DNA of 40,992 nucleotides. Source: Actinomycetota bacterium. Its GTDB lineage: Bacteria > Actinomycetota > Acidimicrobiia > Acidimicrobiales > Ilumatobacteraceae. The translations under genes were made by a program, and so were the position numbers. Positions within the stretch are counted from its first letter, which is position 1; each line of letters opens with the position of its first letter. The stretch covers positions 1-40,992 of the forward strand of contig SXPV01000064.1 of NCBI GenBank assembly GCA_005793215.1, read 5' to 3'. The notes under the pieces were generated by a model. The model searched no databases. It had not been told where the DNA came from and worked only from the letters and a program-made list of their open reading frames with translations. Below, piece by piece: positions 26,621 to 34,585 of this stretch.

Positions 26621-28039
26621 GTGAACGCTGGGTCATCGGCGAGTCGCCGCGACGAGATGTTGCGGATTGCGATGGTGAGCCCGTACAGCCTCACCATTCC
26701 AGGCGGGGTGCAGCATCAGGTGCTGGGTTTGGCTCGCGAACTTCGACGAATGGGCCACGAAGTTCGGGTGCTGGGGCCGTGTGACGGTCCACCGCCGGAA
26801 CCATTCGTCACGCCGCTGGGCAATAGTTTGCCCACCGCGGCCAACGGTTCCACGGTGCCGCTTGCCCCCGACCCGTCGGCGGCGTTACGCACGCTGCGCG
26901 CACTGAACGATGAGGCTTTCGACATCCTGCACTTGCACGAACCGATGGCTCCGGGCCCCACGGTTACCGCGCTGATGTTGCGATTGGCGCCGATGGTGGG
27001 CACGTTCCATGCTTCAGGCGACATCGCGTGGTATCGGCGCGTCCGCAAGGGCTTGGAGTGGCTGGGTACCCACTTGGACCATCGTGTCGCGGTCTCGGTT
27101 GCCGCACGCGACATGGCAGCGCGACACATCGGCGGGTCGTTCGAAGTGCTGTACAACGGCATCGACATCGACACCTACCGACGTCCCAATCTTCAGCGCG
27201 AACGACAACCGACGATCTTGTTCTGCGGTCGACACGAGCCGCGCAAGGGCCTCGAGGTGCTGCTGGATGCCTTCTTGTTGTTGCCCGACAACTTTCGCTT
27301 GTGGGTGTGTTCCGACGGTCCGCAGATTGCAGAGGTGAGGAAGCGATACAGCCGCGACCCGCAAGTTGCGGCACGCATCGATTGGCTCGGACAAGTTTCG
27401 GAATCGGAGAAGATCGAGCGCCTCGCTCGTTGCACCATGTTTTGTGCACCGTCATTGCACGGCGAGTCGTTCGGCTTGGTCCTGCTCGAGGCGATGGCCG
27501 CCCAGACTCCCGTGGTGGCGAGCAACATCGACGGTTACAACATCGTGGTGAACCACGATCACAACGGAATCCTGGTTGCTGCAGGTGATGCGGTCGTGCT
27601 CGCGCAGGCCTTGCGTGATCTCGGAACTGATGGAGCGTTACAAGCCCGCTTGGTCTCGGCCGGCAACCAGCGCGCAGAAGAGCTCTCGATGCGCAAACTC
27701 GCGCTGCGGTACTTGGAGATCTACCGCGACGTGCTGACCGCAGAGGCAGAGGCGCGAATCGTGGTGCAACCCAGTGCGGCGGTGCGGTACTTCGAAGATC
27801 GACTTCTGCGACGGCCTCGCCTCGTGAAGCTGTCTCAGGCGGTGCGAGAGTCCGTGACGGAAACGATGTCGGACACCATGGCTTCGTTGCGCGATCGAAC
27901 CGCGAACCTGCGCGAGCGTGTCGTCGGCGATCGAACCGTCGAACGCTCCGATACCGACGAGCACGCCGCCGAACGTGCTGCCCCCGACGAGCATGCCATC
28001 GAACGCGCCTCTCCCGAAGAGCCTCCTCGCGAACGGTAA
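26621..28039 (+). CDS. pimA: PimA-like glycosyltransferase (GT4 family)
   Basis: PimA adds the first mannose to phosphatidylinositol from GDP-mannose at the inner membrane face. The GT-B fold is clear: IAMVSPYSLTIPGGVQHQV at the N-terminus, DILHLHEPMAPGPT, the donor-site FCGRHEPRKGLEVLLDAF, and the E-x7-E motif GESFGLVLLEAMAA. All match mycobacterial PimA in order. I start it at GTG 26621, 7 nt after a -10 box; the mycobacterial start would correspond to ATG 26657, 12 residues later. A C-terminal tail of about 70 residues beyond PimA ends in three decapeptide repeats of unknown use. Product 472 aa. Confidence 0.86.
   Translation: MNAGSSASRRDEMLRIAMVSPYSLTIPGGVQHQVLGLARELRRMGHEVRVLGPCDGPPPEPFVTPLGNSLPTAANGSTVPLAPDPSAALRTLRALNDEAFDILHLHEPMAPGPTVTALMLRLAPMVGTFHASGDIAWYRRVRKGLEWLGTHLDHRVAVSVAARDMAARHIGGSFEVLYNGIDIDTYRRPNLQRERQPTILFCGRHEPRKGLEVLLDAFLLLPDNFRLWVCSDGPQIAEVRKRYSRDPQVAARIDWLGQVSESEKIERLARCTMFCAPSLHGESFGLVLLEAMAAQTPVVASNIDGYNIVVNHDHNGILVAAGDAVVLAQALRDLGTDGALQARLVSAGNQRAEELSMRKLALRYLEIYRDVLTAEAEARIVVQPSAAVRYFEDRLLRRPRLVKLSQAVRESVTETMSDTMASLRDRTANLRERVVGDRTVERSDTDEHAAERAAPDEHAIERASPEEPPRER
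27941..28030 (+). repeat. Three 30-bp tandem repeats in the pimA tail
   Basis: Units start at 27941, 27971 and 28001, each beginning GAACG and encoding E-R-x3-D-E-H-A-x with the third copy diverged (ERASPEEPPR). They add a charged, probably disordered C-terminus to the glycosyltransferase. Confidence 0.75.
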
Positions 28040-28042
28040 CCT
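28037..28042 (+). promoter_or_regulatory. -10 box of leaderless lemA promoter, starting in a stop codon
   Basis: TAACCT begins with the TAA stop of the PimA-like gene and ends 7 nt before the lemA ATG. Confidence 0.45.
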
Positions 28043-28049
28043 CGTTGTC

Positions 28050-28604
28050 ATGAACGCTCTTTGGATCGTGCTCATCGTGTTGGCACTGTTTGCGGTGTGG
28101 GTGATCTTCTCGTACAACCGGTTGGTGAGTCGTCGAAATGAAGTCGACAATGCCTGGTCACAAATCGACGTGCAGTTGAAGCGGCGATTGGACCTCATTC
28201 CCAACCTGGTGGAAACGGTCAAAGGGTACGCATCGTTCGAAAAGAGCGCACTCGAAGCGGTCATCGATGCTCGGTCCAAGGCGATGTCCGCCGCACCAAC
28301 TCCGGTTGCCCAAGGTGCCGCCGACATTGGCCTCACCGGAGCCCTGCGTCAGTTGTTCGCGCTCTCCGAGGCCTACCCCGACCTCAAGGCCAACACCAAC
28401 TTTTTGTCGCTGCAAGAGGAGCTGCAGAACACCGAAAGTCGCGTTGCTTACGCTCGACAGTTCTACAACGATGCAGTTGAGCGCTACAACAACACCACGC
28501 AATCGTTCCCTGGCGTCATCTTTGCCCGCGGATTCAATTTTGCCGATCGTGAATACTTCGAGGCTGAGGCGGCCGCTGCAACTCCGCCTTCGGTGAAGTT
28601 CTGA
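28050..28604 (+). CDS. lemA: LemA family membrane protein
   Basis: A 184-aa protein with one N-terminal membrane helix (about residues 3-21) and a long helical bundle outside or at the membrane. The family pattern is complete: YNRLVSRRNEVDNAWSQIDVQLKRR, DLIPNLVETVKGYASFEK, LQEELQNTESRVAYARQFYND and the terminal PGVIFARGFNF. Its molecular function is unknown; in many bacteria it is paired with an HtpX-like protease, as here. The frame is open upstream inside pimA, but the ATG at 28050 gives the family start. Confidence 0.94.
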   Translation: MNALWIVLIVLALFAVWVIFSYNRLVSRRNEVDNAWSQIDVQLKRRLDLIPNLVETVKGYASFEKSALEAVIDARSKAMSAAPTPVAQGAADIGLTGALRQLFALSEAYPDLKANTNFLSLQEELQNTESRVAYARQFYNDAVERYNNTTQSFPGVIFARGFNFADREYFEAEAAAATPPSVKF

Positions 28605-29506
28605 ACGACCTCATCGCCGCCAACAAGCGTCGCTCGGTGGCGCTGATGTTCGGTTTCGTGCTGGTGCTCGTGTTGGTGGGGATGGCGGTTGGAATCTTGG
28701 TCGGCAACGGAACCGTCGGCACGGTCGTTGCGCTGGTGTTCTCGGGCACGATGGCCTTCGTTTCGTACTGGAAGTCCGACGCGATTGCGCTGCGCATGAG
28801 TCGTGCAGTGCCAGCCGATCCAGTTGCCTACAAGCGATTGCACAACTTGGTGGAAGGATTGTGCATTGCGGGTGGGGTGCCCAAGCCGCGTGTCTATGTC
28901 ATCCAGGATCCGGCCCCCAATGCTTTTGCCACGGGTCGGAATCCGAAGAATGCCGCCATTGCCGTGACGACCGGCCTGCTGGAAAAGATGAATCGTGTCG
29001 AACTCGAAGGTGTCGTTGCCCACGAACTTTCCCACATCAAGAACTACGACATCCTGGTGATGACGTTGGCCGTCACCTTGGTGGGCTCCGTGGCCATCCT
29101 CACCGACATCGCCATTCGCATGATGTGGTGGAACGGTGGGCGAGTAGCCCGTGCGGGGGATCGCGATAATCGCAGCAATCCATTTGCACTGATCGGAATC
29201 GTGCTCCTCATCGTGGCGCCGCTTCTCGCGCGAGCCATGCAGGCAGCGGTGAGCCGCCGTCGGGAAACCTTGGCAGACGTATCAGCGGTACAGCTCACCC
29301 GCTATCCGCCGGGACTCATTTCGGCCCTGGAGAAATTGCAGGCCGACAGCACGGTGACACATTCCGCATCGATGGCCACGGCCCATATGTGGATTGAGCA
29401 GCCTTTGTCGGGGGTGAATGACACGGGTCGGTTGGGGTTTTTCCATAAACTCTTCAATACCCACCCCCCACTCGCCGAGCGCATAGCGCTCTTGCGCGAG
29501 ATCTAA
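28601..29506 (+). CDS. htpX: HtpX-like M48 zinc metalloprotease, probable CTG start
   Basis: Membrane metalloprotease of family M48 involved in membrane-protein quality control. Zinc motif HELSH (H141, E142, H145), the third ligand glutamate in RRRETLADVSAV, two N-terminal and two central hydrophobic segments. The family N-terminus IAANKRRS is encoded before the first conventional start (GTG 28637). Between the in-frame stop at 28565 and that GTG there is no ATG, GTG or TTG, so the best start is CTG at 28601, overlapping the lemA stop as CTGA. Length 301 aa from there. If CTG is not used, the protein starts at 28637 and lacks this segment. Confidence 0.88.
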   Translation: MNDLIAANKRRSVALMFGFVLVLVLVGMAVGILVGNGTVGTVVALVFSGTMAFVSYWKSDAIALRMSRAVPADPVAYKRLHNLVEGLCIAGGVPKPRVYVIQDPAPNAFATGRNPKNAAIAVTTGLLEKMNRVELEGVVAHELSHIKNYDILVMTLAVTLVGSVAILTDIAIRMMWWNGGRVARAGDRDNRSNPFALIGIVLLIVAPLLARAMQAAVSRRRETLADVSAVQLTRYPPGLISALEKLQADSTVTHSASMATAHMWIEQPLSGVNDTGRLGFFHKLFNTHPPLAERIALLREI

Positions 29507-29523
29507 ATACAAAGGAGAACTCC

Positions 29524-30600
29524 GTGTTGAGCACTTCGCGTCGCGTTCTACGTGTTGGCGGTCTGGCCGCCCTATTGGTCGTTGCAGCGTGTTCCGGCGG
29601 CTCGAGTGGCTCTGGTGATGAGAGTGCAACCCAGGACACCGCGGCTTCGACAACGACGGCGGAGTCCACCACGACGACCACGACCATTCCACCGATCCTT
29701 GCCCCATTGACGGGACTGCCCGTGGACGCATCAATCACCCGACCGGCGCTCGTCGTGAAGATCGACAATCATCCCAAGGCACGTCCGCAATGGGGTCTCA
29801 ATCAGGCAGACATCGTGTTTGAAGAAAACGTCGAGATGCTCACGCGCTTTGCGGCGGTGTTCCACACGAACGACAGTGATCCCGTGGGCCCGATTCGCAG
29901 CGGTCGCAAGCAAGATGTCGATCTGTTGGAGTCATTCAACGCCCCGCTGTTTGCCTGGAGCGGTGGTAATGCCGAAGTCACCAAGCTGATTCGCGCTTCC
30001 ACGATGGTGGATTTGAGTCACTCGGCAGCCAATGATGTCGGTGGTTACCGCCGAGAGAGCTCACGGTCCGCCCCACACAATTTGATCGCCGATACTTCCA
30101 AGTTGTGGACATTGGCACCCGAAGGAGCAACGCCGCCACAAGCCCAGTTCACGTATCGGGCAGCCGACGAGGCAATTCCTGCAACTGCGCGTGAAACGGC
30201 CGGAATCAAGTTGACCATGGACGGCGTTCGTGTGCTGTGGGAATGGAGCACGGAGTTCAGTCGGTTCCTTCGTTCCCAGGACGACAAGCCGCACGTCGAC
30301 GTTGACGACGTGCGCATCAATGCCGCCAACGTGGTGGTGCTGTACGTGCAGTACAGCAAGAGTGGCTACAGTCCCGTTGCCAAGACCATCGGCTCCGGAG
30401 AAGCGTGGGTGTTCACGGCGGGCAAACTGTTCCAAGGAACCTGGGAGCGTGATGATGCTGCCAAGCCATTCGTGTTGAAGGACACCGCGGGGAACAACAT
30501 CACGCTGACCCCCGGTAACACCTGGGTGGAACTCACCCGTGTGGGTAAGGGTGTCTCGTACTTGCCGGGCACGGATCCGACGTCGTTCTCGTACCCGTGA
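29524..30600 (+). CDS. DUF3048 domain lipoprotein
   Basis: A 358-aa secreted protein with a lipoprotein signal: positive start, hydrophobic core GGLAALLVV and lipobox VAAC with C23 as the lipidated residue. A Ser/Thr-rich low-complexity linker follows (about 24-58), then the DUF3048 domain (LAPLTGLPVD, RPALVVKIDNHPKARPQWGL, GPIRSGRKQDVDLLESFNAPLFAWSG). Its function is not known; LspA encoded at 6939 would process the signal. Start GTG with a clear Shine-Dalgarno AAAGGAGA 6 nt upstream. The stop codon is part of a 30-bp tandem repeat. Confidence 0.9.
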   Translation: MLSTSRRVLRVGGLAALLVVAACSGGSSGSGDESATQDTAASTTTAESTTTTTTIPPILAPLTGLPVDASITRPALVVKIDNHPKARPQWGLNQADIVFEENVEMLTRFAAVFHTNDSDPVGPIRSGRKQDVDLLESFNAPLFAWSGGNAEVTKLIRASTMVDLSHSAANDVGGYRRESSRSAPHNLIADTSKLWTLAPEGATPPQAQFTYRAADEAIPATARETAGIKLTMDGVRVLWEWSTEFSRFLRSQDDKPHVDVDDVRINAANVVVLYVQYSKSGYSPVAKTIGSGEAWVFTAGKLFQGTWERDDAAKPFVLKDTAGNNITLTPGNTWVELTRVGKGVSYLPGTDPTSFSYP

Positions 30601-30664
30601 CGTTATTGATGGTCCCGCCTGTCGGCGTGACGTTGTCTGTGGTCCCGCCAGTCGGCGTGACGTT
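30598..30664 (+). repeat. 30-bp tandem repeat, two full units and a partial third
   Basis: Units start at 30598, 30628 and 30658 with TGACGTT; the shared parts are TGGTCCCGCC and GTCGGCG. The first unit includes the stop codon of the DUF3048 gene. The third copy breaks off after TGACGTT. It fills half of the gap before pdxS; it contains no open coding frame of note. Confidence 0.8.
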
Positions 30665-30698
30665 CGCCCTGCGTACTCATCGCTAGACGGCGTTTCGG

Positions 30699-30704
30699 TA
30701 CGCT
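30699..30704 (+). promoter_or_regulatory. Candidate -10 box of pdxS promoter
   Basis: TACGCT ends 10 nt before the pdxS ATG, predicting a leader of about 4 nt. AAAGG between them (30706-30710) is an alternative weak Shine-Dalgarno. Confidence 0.4.
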
Positions 30705-30714
30705 GAAAGGCACC

Positions 30715-31605
30715 ATGGCCAAGCAGGAACACACCACGGGATCCATGCGCGTGCAGCGCGGTCTGGCAGAAATGCTCAAGGGTGGCGTCATCATGGACGT
30801 GGTCACGCCCGCCCAGGCCAAGATCGCCGAAGACGCTGGCGCCGTTGCCGTCATGGCGTTGGAACGAGTACCCGCCGACATTCGTCGCGATGGTGGCGTT
30901 GCTCGCATGAGCGACCCCGAGATGATCGAAGGCATCAAGGCCGCGGTGTCGATCCCGGTCATGGCCAAAGCCCGCATCGGGCACTTCGTCGAAGCCCAAG
31001 TGCTCGAGGCACTCGGCGTGGACTTCATCGACGAGAGCGAAGTACTGACGCCGGCTGACGAAGCGCATCACATCGACAAACTCAAATTCACCGTGCCATT
31101 CGTTTGTGGCGCCACCAACCTCGGCGAAGCGCTGCGCCGCATCTCCGAAGGCGCAGCACTCATTCGATCCAAGGGTGAAGCCGGAACGGGCAACATCGTG
31201 GAAGCCGTCCGCCACTTGCGCTCCATCATCGGCGACATTCGCAAGATCACCCAAGCCGACTCCGCAGAGTTGTTCGACTGGGCCAAGAAACTCAACGCTC
31301 CGTTGCCACTCGTGCAGGAAATTGCCGAGACCGGCTGGTTGCAGGTGCCCCTCTTTTGCGCGGGTGGAATCGCCACGCCGGCTGACGCTGCACTCGCCAT
31401 GCAGCTGGGCGCCGAATCGGTCTTCGTCGGTTCCGGAATCTTCAAGAGCGACGACCCGGCACCCCGCGCCAAAGCCATCGTGGAGGCCACGACGCATTTC
31501 CGCGATGCCCACATCATCGCCAAGGTGAGCCGCAAGCTCGGGGCGCCGATGACCGGCATTGCGATGGACGAAATCAACCAGCGCTACGCCGAACGCGGCT
31601 GGTAG
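30715..31605 (+). CDS. pdxS: Pyridoxal 5'-phosphate synthase subunit PdxS
   Basis: Synthase subunit of the DXP-independent PLP pathway; makes PLP from ribose 5-phosphate, glyceraldehyde 3-phosphate and ammonia delivered by PdxT. The barrel starts [21 protein letters not shown]; the ribose-binding lysine is K85 in [29 protein letters not shown] follows, and the phosphate site [13 protein letters not shown] and the late FVGSGIFKS are intact. Length 296 aa is normal. PdxT follows after 20 bases holding a small hairpin. A PLP-binding YggS protein is encoded at the other end of the window. Confidence 0.98.
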   Translation: MAKQEHTTGSMRVQRGLAEMLKGGVIMDVVTPAQAKIAEDAGAVAVMALERVPADIRRDGGVARMSDPEMIEGIKAAVSIPVMAKARIGHFVEAQVLEALGVDFIDESEVLTPADEAHHIDKLKFTVPFVCGATNLGEALRRISEGAALIRSKGEAGTGNIVEAVRHLRSIIGDIRKITQADSAELFDWAKKLNAPLPLVQEIAETGWLQVPLFCAGGIATPADAALAMQLGAESVFVGSGIFKSDDPAPRAKAIVEATTHFRDAHIIAKVSRKLGAPMTGIAMDEINQRYAERGW

Positions 31606-31607
31606 GT

Positions 31608-31620
31608 CCCCGCTTCGGGG
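31608..31620 (+). other. Small hairpin between pdxS and pdxT
   Basis: CCCCG-CTT-CGGGG forms a perfect 5-bp stem with a minimal loop directly after the pdxS stop and 5 bases before the pdxT ATG. No T run follows. It may affect the pdxS/pdxT ratio or mRNA decay; this is inference. Confidence 0.45.
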
Positions 31621-31625
31621 TGGTT

Positions 31626-32222
31626 ATGTCGGCGCGCGCTCGCATCGGGGTGCTGGCGCTTCAAGGGGCTTTCGCTGCTCATTGCACCATGCTGGAACGG
31701 CTCGGTGCGCCGACACGTGAGGTTCGTTTACCGCACGATCTCGAGGAATGCGACGCCCTGGTGATGCCGGGTGGGGAGTCCACCACCATGTCGAAACTGT
31801 TGGAAACGTCGCAGTTGTTCGACCCCATCGCCAAACGAATTGCCGACGGCATGCCGATATTCGGAACATGCGCTGGAATGATCCTGTTGGCTCGCGATGT
31901 GTTGGATGGTCGGGACGATCAACGCTCGTTCGATGCCATCGATATCGACGTGCAGCGCAATGCGTACGGTCGTCAAGTGGACAGTTTTGAAACCGACATC
32001 GTCCTGCAAGGCCACGCCGACCTCCTTCACGCGGTGTTCATTCGTGCCCCGCGAATCGTTCGCATGGGGTCTGGCGTGACGGCCTTGGCCGAGCACCAGG
32101 ACTCGCCGGTGCTCGTACGCTCAACCAACGTGATGGCTGCATCATTTCATCCCGAACTCACCGACGATGATCGGGTACATCGCATGTTCCTCGACCTCGT
32201 CACGACTGCGCACGAGAAGTAG
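31626..32222 (+). CDS. pdxT: Pyridoxal 5'-phosphate synthase glutaminase subunit PdxT
   Basis: Class I glutamine amidotransferase that supplies ammonia to PdxS. Motifs: IGVLALQGAFAAHCTML, the oxyanion segment PGGESTTMSKLL, catalytic cysteine in GTCAGMILLA, and the His-Glu pair in SFHPEL. All are intact; about 198 aa. I start it at ATG 31626; an in-frame GTG at 31620 lies within the small hairpin. Standard partner of pdxS directly upstream. Confidence 0.96.
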   Translation: MSARARIGVLALQGAFAAHCTMLERLGAPTREVRLPHDLEECDALVMPGGESTTMSKLLETSQLFDPIAKRIADGMPIFGTCAGMILLARDVLDGRDDQRSFDAIDIDVQRNAYGRQVDSFETDIVLQGHADLLHAVFIRAPRIVRMGSGVTALAEHQDSPVLVRSTNVMAASFHPELTDDDRVHRMFLDLVTTAHEK

Positions 32223-32231
32223 GAGGCGCAC

Positions 32232-32981
32232 ATGTCCGGTCACTCCAAATGGGCGACGATCAAGCGCAAGAAGGCGGTCATCGACCAGAAGAAGGGCAAG
32301 ACGTTCGCCAAACTGGCCCGTCAGATCGATGTTGCGGCACGACACGGCGGTGGCGACCCGGCCTCGAACGCTGCGCTGCGCACGATCATTCAAAAAGCGA
32401 AGGCTGCTTCGATGACCAACGACGCAATCGATCGCGCCATCAAGCGAGCCACGGGCGAAGCGCAAGGTTCGGACTACGAAGCCATCACCTACGAGGCCTA
32501 TGCGCCGGGCGGAGTGGCGCTCCTCATCGACATTCTCACCGACAATCGCAACCGAACCGCATCGGATGTGCGCGCAATCTTCACCAAGTGTGGCGGCTCG
32601 ATGGCAGCACCTGGCGCCGTGGCATGGCAATTCAGCCGCAAGGGAGTGATCCTGGTCGATCGTGCAGCCAGCGAAGACGACGTGATGAACGTGGTGCTCG
32701 AGAGCGGAGCCGATGATCTCGTGGACGATGGTTCGGTGTGGCGTGTCTCCTGTGATGCCACCAAGGTGTGGGAGGTGAAGGCGGCGTTGGATACCGCCAA
32801 GCTTCCGGTGCAGTCGGCCGAAAGCACCATGGTGTCCTCGGCAGTCGTTCCAGTAACGGACGCAGCAGACGCCAAGGCCATACTCAAGATCATGGACGAA
32901 CTTGAAGAGCATGACGACGTGCAGGATGTCTATGCGAATTTCGACATTGCTGAGGCACTGCTCGAGTCGGTGGCCTTATGA
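32232..32981 (+). CDS. yebC: YebC/PmpR family protein
   Basis: A 249-aa member of the YebC/TACO1 family, described as DNA-binding regulators (PmpR) and, more recently for some members, as helpers of translation through difficult sequences. The N-terminus [20 protein letters not shown] is the family signature, with RIxFEGY-region equivalent [19 protein letters not shown] and ENGSV-region equivalent [13 protein letters not shown]. Shine-Dalgarno AGGAGG stands 6 nt before the ATG. Its place between pdxT and ruvC is conserved in actinobacteria. It overlaps prxQ by 4 nt. Confidence 0.96.
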   Translation: MSGHSKWATIKRKKAVIDQKKGKTFAKLARQIDVAARHGGGDPASNAALRTIIQKAKAASMTNDAIDRAIKRATGEAQGSDYEAITYEAYAPGGVALLIDILTDNRNRTASDVRAIFTKCGGSMAAPGAVAWQFSRKGVILVDRAASEDDVMNVVLESGADDLVDDGSVWRVSCDATKVWEVKAALDTAKLPVQSAESTMVSSAVVPVTDAADAKAILKIMDELEEHDDVQDVYANFDIAEALLESVAL

Positions 32982-33436
32982 GTCGCGGCGTCGATGTGGG
33001 TGATCTCGCCCCCGATTTCACGCTCCCAGGGACGGGTGCGCGGAGCTACTCGTTGTCACAGTTTCGCGGTTCCCCCGTGGTGCTGGTGTTTTATCCCGGC
33101 GACAACACACCGGTGTGCACCAAACAATTGTGCTCGTACAACGACGAACTCAGCCAGTTCGCAGGTTTGTCCGCCCAGGTTCTGGGTATCTCGGCCCAAG
33201 ACGTGGCGAGCCACGAAACCTTCGCTGCGAAACATGGATTCAAGTTTCCGTTGCTCTCCGACACCGACAAATCGGTGCACCGTGCCTACGGCGTGCTGGG
33301 GCTCATGGACATGCCGCGACGCAGCGTGTTCGTCCTTGATGGCGCCGGGGTAATTCGTTACGCCCATCGGGCCGTACTCGGAGTGACCTACCGACCCGTG
33401 CGGGAATTGGTCGACGCGATCGCGGCCATCCACTAG
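32978..33436 (+). CDS. bcp: Peroxiredoxin, BCP/PrxQ type
   Basis: Thiol peroxidase that reduces hydrogen peroxide and organic peroxides using thioredoxin. The 152-aa protein has the peroxidatic site [15 protein letters not shown] with C47; C52, five residues later, is the resolving cysteine of the atypical two-cysteine PrxQ form. The remainder ([28 protein letters not shown] and the HRAYGVLG segment) is typical. Overlap ATGA with yebC indicates coupled translation. Its insertion between yebC and ruvC is not the common arrangement. Confidence 0.94.
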   Translation: MSRGVDVGDLAPDFTLPGTGARSYSLSQFRGSPVVLVFYPGDNTPVCTKQLCSYNDELSQFAGLSAQVLGISAQDVASHETFAAKHGFKFPLLSDTDKSVHRAYGVLGLMDMPRRSVFVLDGAGVIRYAHRAVLGVTYRPVRELVDAIAAIH

Positions 33437-33439
33437 TAT
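33434..33439 (+). promoter_or_regulatory. -10 box of leaderless ruvC promoter, starting in a stop codon
   Basis: TAGTAT begins with the TAG stop codon of the peroxiredoxin gene and ends 7 nt before the ruvC ATG. No ribosome binding site is present between them. Confidence 0.55.
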
Positions 33440-33446
33440 CAAACAC

Positions 33447-34001
33447 ATGTTCGCCCCTCGGAAAGGGACCAACGAGGCCTCCTCGCACGCGGCGTCACCA
33501 GGCGTGGTGCTGGGAATCGATCCAGGTCTCACTCGTTGCGGATATGCCGTGGTGCAGCCCGGGCCGCAACCCTCGCTGTTGGCACTCGGGGTGCTCACCA
33601 CGCCGGCGGCGGATGAATTGCCCGATCGCCTCGCACGACTCCATCACGATCTGACGGCTCTCTTGGACGAGTTCGGCCCCACGGCAGTCGCCGTAGAACG
33701 AGTGTTTTTCCAGCACAACACCCGCACGGCGATGAGTGTCGGCCAAGCCAGCGGCGTGGTGCTTGCGCTGGCGGCGTCGCGCGGTTGTCGCGTGGTGCAA
33801 TACACACCCACACAAGTGAAGAATGCCGTTGCGGGGTTCGGCGCGGCCAGCAAGGAAGAGATGCAACGCATGGTGCAACTTCGATGTGGGTTGCGGACCT
33901 TGCCAACGCCGGCCGATGCCGCGGATGCGGCTGCTCTGGCGTTGTGTCACATCGCCACCGAACCATTTGCTCGCAGCGTGGCCGGAGCGTTGACGCGATG
34001 A
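33447..34001 (+). CDS. ruvC: Holliday junction resolvase RuvC
   Basis: Endonuclease that cuts Holliday junctions bound by RuvAB. The first catalytic aspartate is D25 in VLGIDPGLTRCGYAVV; further acidic residues are in AVERVFFQHN and in the C-terminal ADAADAAALALCH. The 184-aa protein has an 18-residue N-terminal extension before the usual start; the ATG at 33447 is supported by a -10 box 7 nt upstream. Ends overlapping ruvA by 4 nt (ATGA). Confidence 0.97.
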   Translation: MFAPRKGTNEASSHAASPGVVLGIDPGLTRCGYAVVQPGPQPSLLALGVLTTPAADELPDRLARLHHDLTALLDEFGPTAVAVERVFFQHNTRTAMSVGQASGVVLALAASRGCRVVQYTPTQVKNAVAGFGAASKEEMQRMVQLRCGLRTLPTPADAADAAALALCHIATEPFARSVAGALTR

Positions 34002-34585
34002 TCGGTTCGCTGCGTGGTCGAGTGTTGGAGCGTGTGAGCGACTCCACGGTGTTGGTCGACGTCGCAGGCGTGGGTTACGTGGTCACGGTGACACCGCGAA
34101 CCCTGGCAGAGCTTGAGCCCACAACTGAAGCGTTCCTGCACGTGCACCACCACGTGCGAGAGGATGCCCAGTTGTTGTTCGGGTTCCTCGACCGCGACGA
34201 ACGTCGCACATTCGCCGTGTTGATCGAAACCAACGGCATTGGACCCACGCTGGCCATGGCGATTTTGGCAACTCATCCGCCACGCACGTTGGTGGACATC
34301 GTTCTGGCAGGTGATGTTGCGGGCCTCACCACGGTGCCTGGAGTCGGCAAGAAGACAGCCGAACGCTTGTTGTTGGAGTTGAAGGACCGCCTGAATCTGC
34401 CCACGATCGATGAACCGCGCGCGGTGGGTGAACGTACCGGCGGCATGGGCGACGTGCGTGATGCATTAGTGGGTCTTGGTTACGACGACACCGAGATTCG
34501 CACCGTATTGCGCGAACTCACCATGAGCGACTCGGCAACAATGTTGCGCGAAGCACTCAGTCTGTTGGGAGCCCGCCGTGCGTGA
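33998..34585 (+). CDS. ruvA: Holliday junction branch migration protein RuvA
   Basis: DNA-binding subunit of the RuvAB branch-migration motor. The 195-aa protein has the N-terminal OB fold ([28 protein letters not shown]), two helix-hairpin-helix motifs ([15 protein letters not shown] and [20 protein letters not shown]) and the C-terminal domain that touches RuvB ([19 protein letters not shown]). Start ATG 33998 gives the conserved N-terminus. Overlaps both ruvC and ruvB, so the three are translated together. Confidence 0.97.
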   Translation: MIGSLRGRVLERVSDSTVLVDVAGVGYVVTVTPRTLAELEPTTEAFLHVHHHVREDAQLLFGFLDRDERRTFAVLIETNGIGPTLAMAILATHPPRTLVDIVLAGDVAGLTTVPGVGKKTAERLLLELKDRLNLPTIDEPRAVGERTGGMGDVRDALVGLGYDDTEIRTVLRELTMSDSATMLREALSLLGARRA

